NCBI RefSeq assembly: GCF_012272695.1
Contig: NZ_CP050902.1
Span: 186,001 to 250,000, forward strand
Length of the DNA stretch: 64,000 nucleotides
Direction of reading: 5' to 3'
Origin: Nocardioides sp. JQ2195
Lineage (GTDB): Bacteria > Actinomycetota > Actinomycetes > Propionibacteriales > Nocardioidaceae
Every line of letters begins with the position of its first letter. Position 1 is the stretch's first letter. Position numbers and translations under genes: made by a program. The notes beneath the pieces are model-generated. The model made no database searches and was not told the origin of the DNA. It worked only from the letters and a program-made list of their open reading frames with translations. Shown here one piece after another: positions 8,252-16,579 of the stretch.

Positions 8252-9784
8252 GTGACCATCCACCAGCTCGAGCTCGCCCCCGATCAGCTCACCCGCCGCG
8301 CGCGGTGGGCCGCTCTGGCTGTGCTGATGCTGCCGGTGCTGCTGGTCTCGATCGACAACACCGCACTGAGCTTCGCCGTACCCTCCCTGTCGCGTTCGCT
8401 CGAGCCGAGCGGCAACCAGCTGCTGTGGATCATCGACGTCTATCCGCTGGTGCTGGCCGCCCTGCTCGTCACCATGGGCAGCCTCGGTGACCGGATCGGC
8501 CGGCGCCGGATCCTGCTCCTCGGCAGCAGCGGCTTCGCCGCGGTCTCGGTGCTCGCCGCGTTCGCGCCGTCCGCGGGCTGGCTGATCCTCGCGCGCGGCC
8601 TGCTCGGCATCTTCGGCGCCATGCTGATGCCGGCGACCATGTCGCTGATCCGCAACATCTTCACCGACGCCGGCGAGCGACGCATCGCGATCGCCATCTG
8701 GATGGCCGGCTTCTCCGGCGGCGCCGCTCTCGGGCCGCTGGTCGGTGGCTGGCTCCTGGAGCACTTCTGGTGGGGCTCGATCTTCCTGATCGCCCTGCCC
8801 GTCCTGGTGCCGCTGCTGGTGCTCGGTCCGCGCCTGCTTCCCGAGTCGCGTGACCCCGACCCGGGACCGGTCGACCTGGCCGGCATCCTGCTGGTCTCCA
8901 CCGCCCTGGCCGCCATCGTGTTCGCGATCAAGACCGTGGCCACGCACGGCTTCGACCAGGTCGCCGTGCTCACGATCGGCATCGGCATCGCCGCCGGGGT
9001 GGCGTTCGTACGTCGCATGCTCACCCGCCGCAACCCGATGCTCGACGTGCGACTCTTCGGCAACCCGGTCTTCTCGATGGCGCTGGTGGTCAACCTGGTC
9101 AGCGTGTTCGCTTTGGTGGGCTTCATCTACTTCCTCACCCAGCACCTGCAGCTGATCGCGGGCCGGTCGCCGCTGGACTCGGCGGTCATGATGATCCCGG
9201 GCCTGGTCGTGACCATCGCCCTGGGCCTGGGCGCCGTGCCCCTGGCGCGTCGCTTCGGCGCCGTGCAGGTGATGGTGGCCGGCGTGCTGGCCAACGGTGT
9301 CGGCTACCTCGTCGTGTCCGCGTTGGGCCACACCGGCTCCGGCGCCGCGCTTCTGATCGGCTTCGTGCTGGTCTGCGCCGGCGTCGGCATGTCCGAGACG
9401 GTGTCGAACGACCTCGCCCTCAGTGCCGTGCCGCCCTCGAAGGCCGGGGCTGCCTCGGCGGTCTCGGAGACGGCGTACGAGGTCGGTGCGGTGCTCGGCA
9501 CGGCGGTCCTGGGCAGCCTGCTCAACCTCGCCTACCGGCAAGGGGTCCACGTGCCGGTGACTGTCGCCGCGGACGACGCCGAGCAGGCTCGCTCGACCCT
9601 CGGCGGTGCCGTCGAGGTCGCCGGCGACCTCCCGACGCACGCTGCGGATGCCCTGTTGGCCTCGGCCGCGCATGCCTTCGACTCCGGCGTCACGGTGACT
9701 GCGGCCATTGCCAGCGGACTGTCCTTCCTGGTCGCGCTCGCTGCCCACCGGATCCTCCGCCCCTCACGAACGGTGGATTCTTGA
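8252..9784 (+). CDS. DHA2 family multidrug efflux MFS transporter
   Basis: 14-helix drug:H+ antiporter of the QacA/SmvA type, 510 aa. Family signatures: SIDNTALSFAVPSLS in helix 1, GSLGDRIGRRRILLLGS in the 2-3 loop, ARGLLGIFGAMLMPATMSLI in helix 4 to 5, and GFSGGAALGPLVGGWLLEHF, the antiporter motif C region. The GTG at 8252 is preferred over the GTG at 8192 because a -10 box ends only 6 nt before it, which would make the mRNA leaderless. The last five codons are made of the first unit of a 22-bp repeat, which also supplies the stop codon. Confidence 0.88.
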   Translation: MTIHQLELAPDQLTRRARWAALAVLMLPVLLVSIDNTALSFAVPSLSRSLEPSGNQLLWIIDVYPLVLAALLVTMGSLGDRIGRRRILLLGSSGFAAVSVLAAFAPSAGWLILARGLLGIFGAMLMPATMSLIRNIFTDAGERRIAIAIWMAGFSGGAALGPLVGGWLLEHFWWGSIFLIALPVLVPLLVLGPRLLPESRDPDPGPVDLAGILLVSTALAAIVFAIKTVATHGFDQVAVLTIGIGIAAGVAFVRRMLTRRNPMLDVRLFGNPVFSMALVVNLVSVFALVGFIYFLTQHLQLIAGRSPLDSAVMMIPGLVVTIALGLGAVPLARRFGAVQVMVAGVLANGVGYLVVSALGHTGSGAALLIGFVLVCAGVGMSETVSNDLALSAVPPSKAGAASAVSETAYEVGAVLGTAVLGSLLNLAYRQGVHVPVTVAADDAEQARSTLGGAVEVAGDLPTHAADALLASAAHAFDSGVTVTAAIASGLSFLVALAAHRILRPSRTVDS

Positions 9785-9832
9785 TGCGCGAACACTCAAT
9801 TGTTGACGCGCGAACCGTCAATCCTTGATGTG
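9767..9832 (+). repeat. Tandem array of three 22-bp units (copy 1)
   Basis: Three abutting 22-bp units start at 9767, 9789 and 9811. Each begins CGAAC and has a TTCTTG-like block (TTCTTG, TTGTTG, TCCTTG) near position 12-18. The first unit overlaps the end of the efflux gene. The same three-unit layout occurs inverted at 9933-9998 and again at 43272-43337. Function unknown. Confidence 0.8.
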
Positions 9833-9932
9833 GTTCTCCGGTCGCCCGGACGATCTTGATGAGTCGGTCTGGACCGGCGTCGAGTTCACCCGCGGCCTGC
9901 CAGCCAGGTAGCGGCCGTTCGGCGTACGACGG

Positions 9933-9998
9933 TGCACCAAGGACCCACAGTTCGAGCAACAAGAACTGCCCGTTCGCGCAGCAAGAATCCACCGTTCG
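9933..9998 (-). repeat. Tandem array of three 22-bp units (copy 2, inverted)
   Basis: On the minus strand three 22-bp units run 9998-9977, 9976-9955 and 9954-9933. They match the array at 9767-9832: CGAACGGTGGATTCTTG is shared exactly between the first units of both arrays. The two arrays face each other across 100 bp and could fold together in RNA. This copy ends 2 bp before the -10 box of the KmtR-like gene, so it occupies that promoter's -35 region. Confidence 0.8.
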
Positions 9999-10000
9999 CG

Positions 10001-10023
10001 TATTATGTGCGTATGCATGCATA
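10001..10023 (+). promoter_or_regulatory. Leaderless promoter and palindrome at the KmtR-like gene
   Basis: TATTAT at 10001-10006 is a good -10 box 6 nt before the ATG at 10013, so the transcript probably begins at the start codon. The perfect 12-bp palindrome TATGCATGCATA (10012-10023) covers the start codon itself. It resembles the AT-rich palindromes bound by SmtB/ArsR metal sensors, so repression would act at transcription initiation. Confidence 0.65.
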
Positions 10024-10348
10024 TACCGATGAAGATCTCGACTCGCACCTGCCGGTGGCGGTCGAGATCTTCTCGCTGCTCGCGGACGCGACCAGGGTGC
10101 GGATCGTGCTCGCCCTGCGCGAGGGGGAGCGCTCGGTGGGCGTGCTGGCCGACGAGGTGGGCAAGTCGCAGGCCGCCGTCTCCCAGCACCTGGCCAAGCT
10201 GCGGATGAGCCGCGTCGTGGCCACCCGGCAGGAGGGCAACCGGGTGTTCTACCGACTGGCCAACCAGCATGCCCTCGAACTGGTCGAGGTCGCCTTCAAC
10301 CAGGCCGAGCACGCTGTCGACGCCGTGGTCCGGCACCGGGACGCCTGA
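10013..10348 (+). CDS. ArsR/SmtB family metal sensor, KmtR-like
   Basis: Winged-helix repressor of 111 aa with the recognition segment KSQAAVSQHLAKLRMSRVV (about residues 51-69) and the wing RQEGNRVFYRL. The helix-5 residues His86, Glu99, His100 and His108 fall, with an offset of two, on the Ni/Co ligands reported for mycobacterial KmtR (His88, Glu101, His102, His110). The Asp of the zinc sensor CzrA is Asn84 here. The next gene is a cation diffusion facilitator, overlapping by one base, as expected of a KmtR target. Start chosen at 10013 because a -10 box lies just upstream. Predicted to release DNA on nickel or cobalt. Confidence 0.85.
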   Translation: MHAYTDEDLDSHLPVAVEIFSLLADATRVRIVLALREGERSVGVLADEVGKSQAAVSQHLAKLRMSRVVATRQEGNRVFYRLANQHALELVEVAFNQAEHAVDAVVRHRDA

Positions 10349-11268
10349 TGGGGCACGGCCACGACCACGCATCGAGCCGGGCCGAGGACCGCGGCCGGCT
10401 CAAGGTCGTCCTGCTCGTCACGGCGACCGTCATGGTGGTCGAGGTCGTCGGCGCCTTCGTCAGCGGATCCCTCGCGCTGCTGGCCGACGCGGGCCACATG
10501 GCCACCGACGCTGCCGCCGTGCTGCTCGCGCTCGGGGCGTCGTACGTCGCCACGCTGCGGCCGGGACCGCGCTCCACCTTCGGATACCACCGGGCCGAGA
10601 TCCTGGCGGCGCTGCTCAACGCCCTGGTGCTGCTGGGCGTCTGCGCCTACCTCGCGTACGCCGGGATCAGCCGGCTGGCCGACCCCACGCACGTCGATGC
10701 CGGTCCGATGATCGTGTTCGCCACGGTCGGGCTGCTGGCCAACGGGGTCTCGCTGGCGATCCTGAGCCGCGCCGACGGGGAGTCGCTGAACATGCGCGGC
10801 GCGATCAACGAGGTCCTCGCGGACCTGGTCGGCTCGGTGCTGGCGATCGCGGCGGGCGTGGTCATCTGGACCACCGACTTCCAGCGGGCGGACCCGATCG
10901 CGTCCTTGGTCATCGCGGTGATGATCCTGCCGCGCTCCCTCGTGCTGTTGCGTGACTCGTTGCGGGTCCTGCTCGAGATCGCACCTGCCCACCTCGACCT
11001 CGCCGACATACGTGCTCACCTGGCCGAGGTGGACGGTGTCACCGACGTCCACGACCTGCACGCCTGGACCATCACGTCAGGGCTCCCGAGCCTCTCCGCG
11101 CACGTCACCGTGACCGACGAGGCACTCGAGCGGCGCGGGGTGGGCGGCATCCTCGACCAGCTCCAGGAGTGCGCCGCCGATCACTTCGAGCTGCACCACG
11201 CCACGTTCCAGATCGAGCCGGTCGCGCATCGCCAGCACGAGCAGCTCGGCGACGCCGACTGCGACTGA
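10348..11268 (+). CDS. Cation diffusion facilitator (Ni/Co/Zn efflux)
   Basis: CDF exporter of 306 aa. It starts with a short His-rich tail (MGHGHDHAS), followed by six transmembrane helices (about residues 15-190) and a cytoplasmic metallochaperone-like domain (about 205-290). The helix-2 metal site HMATD has the usual HxxxD pattern. In helix 5 the corresponding site is EVLAD (ExxxD). It exports divalent metal in exchange for protons and is coupled to the preceding KmtR-like sensor (TGATG), which suggests nickel or cobalt, with zinc as an alternative. Confidence 0.9.
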   Translation: MGHGHDHASSRAEDRGRLKVVLLVTATVMVVEVVGAFVSGSLALLADAGHMATDAAAVLLALGASYVATLRPGPRSTFGYHRAEILAALLNALVLLGVCAYLAYAGISRLADPTHVDAGPMIVFATVGLLANGVSLAILSRADGESLNMRGAINEVLADLVGSVLAIAAGVVIWTTDFQRADPIASLVIAVMILPRSLVLLRDSLRVLLEIAPAHLDLADIRAHLAEVDGVTDVHDLHAWTITSGLPSLSAHVTVTDEALERRGVGGILDQLQECAADHFELHHATFQIEPVAHRQHEQLGDADCD

Positions 11269-11292
11269 CTGAGACAACCTCGCCAAGCCCAG

Positions 11293-11311
11293 TGAGGTTA
11301 GGCTACCCTTT
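11293..11311. promoter_or_regulatory. DtxR/IdeR iron box upstream of siderophore operon 1
   Basis: TGAGGTTAGGCTACCCTTT matches the 19-bp DtxR/IdeR consensus at 15 positions and lies 5 bp before the ATPase start. A second, better box is at 49409-49427 before the other siderophore operon. It predicts repression of the operon by iron-loaded DtxR/IdeR. Confidence 0.75.
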
Positions 11312-11316
11312 GTTCC

Positions 11317-12132
11317 ATGAGCGATGGCACGGTGTTCCGCGGCGAGGGCCTGGACCTGTCCTACTTCTCCCGCGCCGTCGTCCACTCGGCCTCACTCTGC
11401 GTCACCGCGGGTCGTGTGCACGCGCTGGTCGGACCCAACGGCAGTGGGAAGTCGACGCTGCTCAGGGCCATGGCCCGGTTGCACAAGGCAGATGCGGGCC
11501 ACCTCACCCTCGGTGACGAGTCCGTCTCCACCCTGGGGAAGCGGGAGTTCGCCCGCGTCATCACCCTGTTGTCACAGAATCGGCCGGTGCCCTCGGGGGT
11601 CCCGGTCGGCGAGGTCGTCGAGTTCGGTCGCCACCCCTACCGGGGCAAGTGGCGGGCCCACGACCCTGACGGTCCGGCCGCCGTCGCCTGGGCGATGTAG
11701 GTCACCGGCGTGGCCGACATGGCCGGCCGCGGTGTCGACGAGCTGTCCGGTGGCGAGCTCCAGAGGGTCTGGTTGGCCTGCTGCCTGGCCCAGCAGACCG
11801 ACGTACTACTGCTGGACGAGCCCACCAACCACCTGGACCTGCGCTACCAGGTCGAGATCCTCGACCTGGTCCGTGACCTCGCCGACGACCACGGTGTCGC
11901 GGTCGGAGTCGTGCTCCACGACCTCAACCAGGCTGCCGACACGGCCGACGAGATCACCCTGCTCCACCGAGGCGTCATCCAGGCCACTGGATCGCCCGCC
12001 GACGTCCTGACCTCGACGCGTGTCTCCGAGGTCTACGGACTCCCCGTCGCGGTCACCCGCGACCCGGCCACCTCCCGAGTGACCGTGCAGCCGGTGCACC
12101 GCGCCGCCCGCCGGATCCGGCAGTCGGCCTGA
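11317..12132 (+). pseudogene. Siderophore ABC transporter ATPase with an in-frame TAG
   Basis: FepC/FecE-like ATPase reading as one 271-codon frame except for a TAG at 11698-11700. Before it: the Walker A GPNGSGKSTLL and the Q-loop region. After it, in the same frame: signature LSGGELQRVWLACCL, Walker B LLLDEPTNHLD and switch His (VLHDLNQA). Homologues commonly have a Glu codon at this place, so one G-to-T change in GAG would explain the stop. A GTG at 11710 or ATG at 11719 could restart translation and give two half-proteins, but the Walker A and signature halves would be separated. Likely inactive unless read through; a sequencing error is possible. Confidence 0.85.
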
Positions 12133-12166
12133 TCCCTCCACCACCCCCGAAAGGCACGACCCCACC

Positions 12167-13153
12167 GTGAAGACTCTGCACGGCCTCGCCCTGGCCTGCC
12201 TCCCCCTGTCCCTGGTCCTCTCCGCCTGCGGCACCACCGAGCCCGCAAGGGACGAGGCGCCCGAGTCGCGGGCGACCGGCGGGCCGGTCTCGATCACCGA
12301 CGCCCGTGGCCGGACCATCGAGCTCGACCACCCCGCCACCAAGGTGGTCTCGCTGGAATGGATGCAGACCGAGACCCTGGTCAGCCTCGGCGTGATGCCG
12401 GTCGGTCACGCGGACGGCGACGCCTACAACACGTGGGTGGCCAACGCGCAGGTCGACGACTCCGTGAAGAACGTCGGGAACCGCAGCGAGCCCAGCTTCA
12501 CCGAGATCATGAAGACCGGACCCGAGCTGGTCATCGCCGACGAGTCCGGGCCCGAGGCGATCGTCAAGCAGCTGGAGAAGCGCGACGTGCCGGTGCTGGT
12601 GCTCGACACCGCTGACGGGTCGCGCCAGCTGGACCTGATGAAGGAGAACGTCCAGGCCATTGCCGAGGCAGTGGGCAGGACGGAGGAGGCCGACCGGATC
12701 ATCGGCGACCTCGAGGCGTCGATGGAGGCCGGCAGGAAGGCGATCGAGGAGAGTGACTCCGAGGGCATGAAGTTCGCGATGGCTGATGGCTGGGCCGAGG
12801 GTGGCACGGTGACCATCCGCCTCTTCGGTGATGGCTCCCTGATGTCCGACCTTGCCGAAGGGCTCGGCCTCGAGAACGCGTGGACCGGCGAGGTCGACAA
12901 GGACTGGGGCCTGGGCACCACCGACCCCGAGGGCCTCACCGCTCTCGGCGACGACGTCAACTTCTTCTACAACAGCCCGATCGAGGCCGACGACGTCTTC
13001 GGCAACCAGCTGGAGAAGAATCCGATCTGGAACAACCTCGAGTTCGTGGAGAGCGATCACCTCCACCCGCTGGAGAAGGGCGTCTGGACCTTCGGTGGAC
13101 CGGTCTCCGCCCAGGCGTTCATCGACCAGGTCGTCGCGGACCTGACCGAGTGA
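12167..13153 (+). CDS. Iron-siderophore ABC transporter substrate-binding lipoprotein (1)
   Basis: Periplasmic-binding-protein-like lipoprotein of 328 aa (FepB/FecB family). The signal peptide ends in the lipobox LSAC with lipidated Cys21. The mature domain shows the class III layout: ITDARGRTIELDHPATKVVSL at the start, LVSLGVMPVGHADG, then ELVIADESGPEAIVKQLEKR. Starts with GTG at 12167 behind GAAAGG. It lies 34 bp after the interrupted ATPase and overlaps the permease by 4 bp. Predicted to capture a ferric siderophore. Confidence 0.9.
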   Translation: MKTLHGLALACLPLSLVLSACGTTEPARDEAPESRATGGPVSITDARGRTIELDHPATKVVSLEWMQTETLVSLGVMPVGHADGDAYNTWVANAQVDDSVKNVGNRSEPSFTEIMKTGPELVIADESGPEAIVKQLEKRDVPVLVLDTADGSRQLDLMKENVQAIAEAVGRTEEADRIIGDLEASMEAGRKAIEESDSEGMKFAMADGWAEGGTVTIRLFGDGSLMSDLAEGLGLENAWTGEVDKDWGLGTTDPEGLTALGDDVNFFYNSPIEADDVFGNQLEKNPIWNNLEFVESDHLHPLEKGVWTFGGPVSAQAFIDQVVADLTE

Positions 13154-15210
13154 CCCTGCCCCTCGCCGGTCGTGGCTCCTGGAGCCTGGCTGGACTGGTG
13201 CTGGTCGCCCTGGCGATCGGCGCCGTCCACGTCACCCAGGGCACGTCCGAGATCGGGGTGGGTGACCTGGTGGATCTCGCCCTCGGGCGAGGCGACCAGA
13301 TGACGCGTGACATCTTCATCGGCTCGCGGCTCCCTCGACTGCTCGCGGGCCTGGTCGTCGGGTTGGCGGTCGGCGTCTCGGGCGCCCTGCTGCAGTCGAT
13401 CACCCGGAACCCGCTCGCGTCGCCGGACACCTTGGCGGTCAACGCCGGTGCCTGGTTCGCGGCCACCTGTGTGGCCGCCTTCGGCATCACCCTGCCGATC
13501 TTCCTGCAGGGGGGCGTGGCATTCCTCGGCGGGCTGGTCGGCGCCGGCATCGTGCTGGCCCTCTCCGGCGGGGCCTCCGGCCCGGCCCGCCTGGTGCTGG
13601 CCGGGTCGGCGCTGGCGATGGCGCTCGGGTCGCTCACCGGCCTGATGCTGCTGCTCTTCGAGGAGGAGACCCAGAGCCTCTTCGCCTGGGGCAACGGCAA
13701 CCTGGTCCAGATCAGCATCGACGCGCCGGCCAAGGCGTCAGTGGTGGTGGTCGCGGCGGTGGCCGTGACCATGCTCCTGGCCCGCCGCCTCGACCTCGTC
13801 GCCCTCGGCGACGACGCAGCCTCCAGCCTGGGCGTCAACGTGCGACTGGTGCAGATGGCCGCCGTGCTCCTGGCCGTGCTCCTGGCCAGCCTGGCGGTCA
13901 CCGTCGCCGGACCGATGGGCTTCATCGGGCTCTGCGCACCGGTGCTCGCGCGCCTCTCGGGACGCTGGATCCCGTCGGTGCACCGGCACCGGATGTTCCT
14001 TCCGCTCTCCGGCCTGGTCGGCATCGTCCTGGTCTTGTCGGCCGACGTGCTCATGCGTCTGGTGCCGACCGGGACCTTCGGGCCCGGCGTGCCGACCGGC
14101 GTCGCCACGACCCTCTTCGGCGCCGTCGTGCTGATCTGGGTCGCGCGCTCCTTCCGCCAGGGCGGCAACGTCCCGGAGGCGCCTTCCGCTCGATCACGCA
14201 CCGGTTCGCCGTTCCGGTTCACCCCGCTCCTCGTCGTCGGGCTGGGCCTCCTGCTGGCCGCGACGATGGTCCTCGGCCTGCTCGGCGGCACCGGCTGGAC
14301 GCTCAACGACGAGGACACCCTCCTGCTGGGCGACGTGGCCAACTGGGCGAGCGGCAACGCCGGCCTCATCGTCGAGTTCACCCTCGAGGAACGCGTACCG
14401 CGGCTCCTCGCCGCCGTCTTCGCCGGAGCGGCGCTCGCCCTGGCCGGCTACGCGACCCAGGCCGTGTGCCGCAACCCGCTGGCCGAACCCGGCCTGCTCG
14501 GTGTCACCGCCGGGGCCGGGGTGGGCGCGGTCCTGTGCATCTCCTTCGTCGGGACCACCGCGCTGTGGCTGGTCAATGCCTCCGCACTCGCCGGCGCGGC
14601 ACTCGCCTTCGCGCTGGTGTACGTCGTCTCGTGGCGCGGTGGCCTCGACTCGATCCGTCTCGTGCTGGTCGGGGTCGGCGTCGCAGCGATGGGACAGGGC
14701 CTGATCGCGTTCCTCATCATCGGGTTCAGCCCCTACGACACCCAGCTGGCACTGACCTGGCTGTCGGGGTCGACCTACGGTCGTACCCCGGACCAGGTGG
14801 TGCCCCTCGCCGTCGTCGTCCTCCTGGCGTTCCCGTTGCTGCTGCGGCACCGCGGCGACCTCGACGTGATGGCCCTCGACGACGACACCCCGCGGGTCCT
14901 GGGCGTGGCCCTCGAGAGGACCCGTCTGCTGCTCCTCGCGACGGCGGTCGTGCTGACCGCTGCCTCCGCGGCCGCGATCGGCCTGGTCGCCTTCGCCGGG
15001 TTGGTGGCCCCGCACGCGGCACGGGCCGTGGTCGGCTCACGACACGTCCGGGTGCTGCCCGTCGCCATGCTGATGGGGGCGATCCTGGTCGGCCTGGCCG
15101 ACACCCTCGGGCGCAACGTGATCGCGCCCGACCAGGTCCCGGCCGGCCTGCTGACCGCGCTGATCGGGACGCCGTACTTCGTCTGGTTGCTCTGGCGCTC
15201 CCGGGCCTGA
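13150..15210 (+). CDS. Fused FecCD-type siderophore permease (two permeases in one chain)
   Basis: A 686-aa protein made of two FecCD permease domains in tandem (about residues 1-335 and 345-686), twice the usual length of about 340. Each half carries the typical motif: RNPLASPDTLAVNAG in the first and RNPLAEPGLLGVTAG in the second. About 18-20 membrane helices are expected. The start is the GTG at 13150, overlapping the binding-protein stop (GTGA). The fusion supplies the two membrane subunits of one importer. It depends on the ATPase upstream, which has a stop codon, or on borrowing another one. Confidence 0.9.
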   Translation: MTLPLAGRGSWSLAGLVLVALAIGAVHVTQGTSEIGVGDLVDLALGRGDQMTRDIFIGSRLPRLLAGLVVGLAVGVSGALLQSITRNPLASPDTLAVNAGAWFAATCVAAFGITLPIFLQGGVAFLGGLVGAGIVLALSGGASGPARLVLAGSALAMALGSLTGLMLLLFEEETQSLFAWGNGNLVQISIDAPAKASVVVVAAVAVTMLLARRLDLVALGDDAASSLGVNVRLVQMAAVLLAVLLASLAVTVAGPMGFIGLCAPVLARLSGRWIPSVHRHRMFLPLSGLVGIVLVLSADVLMRLVPTGTFGPGVPTGVATTLFGAVVLIWVARSFRQGGNVPEAPSARSRTGSPFRFTPLLVVGLGLLLAATMVLGLLGGTGWTLNDEDTLLLGDVANWASGNAGLIVEFTLEERVPRLLAAVFAGAALALAGYATQAVCRNPLAEPGLLGVTAGAGVGAVLCISFVGTTALWLVNASALAGAALAFALVYVVSWRGGLDSIRLVLVGVGVAAMGQGLIAFLIIGFSPYDTQLALTWLSGSTYGRTPDQVVPLAVVVLLAFPLLLRHRGDLDVMALDDDTPRVLGVALERTRLLLLATAVVLTAASAAAIGLVAFAGLVAPHAARAVVGSRHVRVLPVAMLMGAILVGLADTLGRNVIAPDQVPAGLLTALIGTPYFVWLLWRSRA

Positions 15211-15427
15211 CTGTTCGCCAGTGGGGCGCTGGCGTCCGGATTGGCGACGCGGCCGACTGGACGGGTACCTTTGGGGAACGGCAGTGTGGTGCCAGTCACA
15301 GATGGTTCCACGCGCCTGAAAGCCCGTTTCGTCCCCTCGTCCCACCACCAGCAGGACGAGGCCGGAACCGAGTTCCCACACCCGGGCGCGGTGACCCCGC
15401 AGGCCGGCGAAGAGAAGGAGTGCCAAG

Positions 15428-16579
15428 GTGTCCCACACAGAGTTCGGACCGGACCTGGTCAAGGTCTTCGGTCCCTCACAGGAGGACGGCGGCCCTGAGC
15501 TGGTCCAGCTCCTGACCCCAGAGGGTGAGCGCGTCCACCACGACGAGTTCGATCTCGACTTCAGCGCCGACCAGGTCCGCGGCTTCTACCGCGACATGGT
15601 GCTGACCCGCCGCATCGACACCGAGGCCACCGCCCTCCAGCGCCACGGCGAGCTCGGCATCTGGGCCCAGCTGCTCGGCCAGGAGGCCGCCCAGATCGGC
15701 GCCGGCCGCGCCCTGCGCCCGCAGGACTTCGTCTTCCCGACCTACCGCGAGCACGGCGTCGCCTGGTGCCGTGGTGTCGACCCGCTCGACCTGCTCGGCC
15801 TGTTCCGCGGCGTCGACCACGGCCGCTGGAACCCCAACGACAACAACTTCGGCCAGTACACGATCGTCATCGGCGCCCAGGTCCTGCACGCCACCGGCTA
15901 TGCCATGGGCATGCAGCGCGACGGCGTCGTCGGCACCGGCGAGCCCGAGCGCGACGCGGCCGTGATCGCCCACTTCGGTGACGGCGCCTCCTCGCAGGGT
16001 GACGTCAACGAGGGCTTCATCTTCGCCGCCTCCTACAACGCGCCGGTCGTGTTCTTCTGCCAGAACAACCAGTGGGCCATCTCCGAGCCGATCGAGCGCC
16101 AGACCCGCATCCCGCTCTACCAGCGTGCCCTCGGCTTCGGCTTCCCCGGCGTCCGCGTCGACGGCAACGACGTGCTGGCGACGTACGCCGTCACGCAGGC
16201 CGCACTGCAGCGGGCCCGTGACGGCCAGGGCCCGACCCTGATCGAGGCCTACACCTACCGGATGGGTGCCCACACGACCACCGACGACCCGACCCGGTAC
16301 CGGCTGTCCGACGACGTGGAGAACTGGAAGCTCAAGGACCCGATCGCCCGGGTCGAGGTCTACCTCAAGCGCAACGGCCTGGCCGACGGCGGCTTCATCG
16401 AGGCGGTCAAGGCCGAGGCCGACGAGCTCGGTGTCCGGCTGCGTGAGGGCTGCAAGGCCCTGCCCGACCCCGACCCGAAGGCGATCTGGGACTTCGTCTA
16501 CGACGAGATGCCCCCGGAGCTGGTCGAGCAGCGTGATGCGTTCGCGGCGTACCACTCGAGCTTTGAGGAGGCCCACTGA
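15428..16579 (+). CDS. bkdA: Branched-chain 2-oxo acid dehydrogenase E1 alpha
   Basis: Alpha subunit of the thiamin-diphosphate E1 decarboxylase of a 2-oxo acid dehydrogenase complex, 383 aa. The ThDP motif GDGASSQGDVNEGFIFAASY (GDG to N) and the DDPTRYR phosphorylation-loop-like segment are visible. GTG start at 15428 with AAGGAG upstream. It is followed at once by E1 beta and E2, the order of bkdABC in mycobacteria, so the substrates are probably the keto acids of Val, Leu and Ile. An annotation as pyruvate dehydrogenase is the main alternative. No E3 gene lies nearby, so lipoamide dehydrogenase must be encoded elsewhere. Confidence 0.88.
   Translation: MSHTEFGPDLVKVFGPSQEDGGPELVQLLTPEGERVHHDEFDLDFSADQVRGFYRDMVLTRRIDTEATALQRHGELGIWAQLLGQEAAQIGAGRALRPQDFVFPTYREHGVAWCRGVDPLDLLGLFRGVDHGRWNPNDNNFGQYTIVIGAQVLHATGYAMGMQRDGVVGTGEPERDAAVIAHFGDGASSQGDVNEGFIFAASYNAPVVFFCQNNQWAISEPIERQTRIPLYQRALGFGFPGVRVDGNDVLATYAVTQAALQRARDGQGPTLIEAYTYRMGAHTTTDDPTRYRLSDDVENWKLKDPIARVEVYLKRNGLADGGFIEAVKAEADELGVRLREGCKALPDPDPKAIWDFVYDEMPPELVEQRDAFAAYHSSFEEAH

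Noticed and set aside
9767..9998. The 22-bp arrays as a CRISPR locus
   Set aside because: Units abut directly with no spacers, each array has only three degenerate units, and no cas genes are present.
11698..11700. TAG as a pyrrolysine codon
   Set aside because: ABC ATPases have no known pyrrolysine site and actinobacteria of this kind are not known to use it; a nonsense mutation from GAG is simpler.
15211..15427. A small gene or riboswitch before bkdA
   Set aside because: No convincing start with a ribosome-binding site and no recognisable aptamer; only a 6-bp stem at 15216-15234 is visible.
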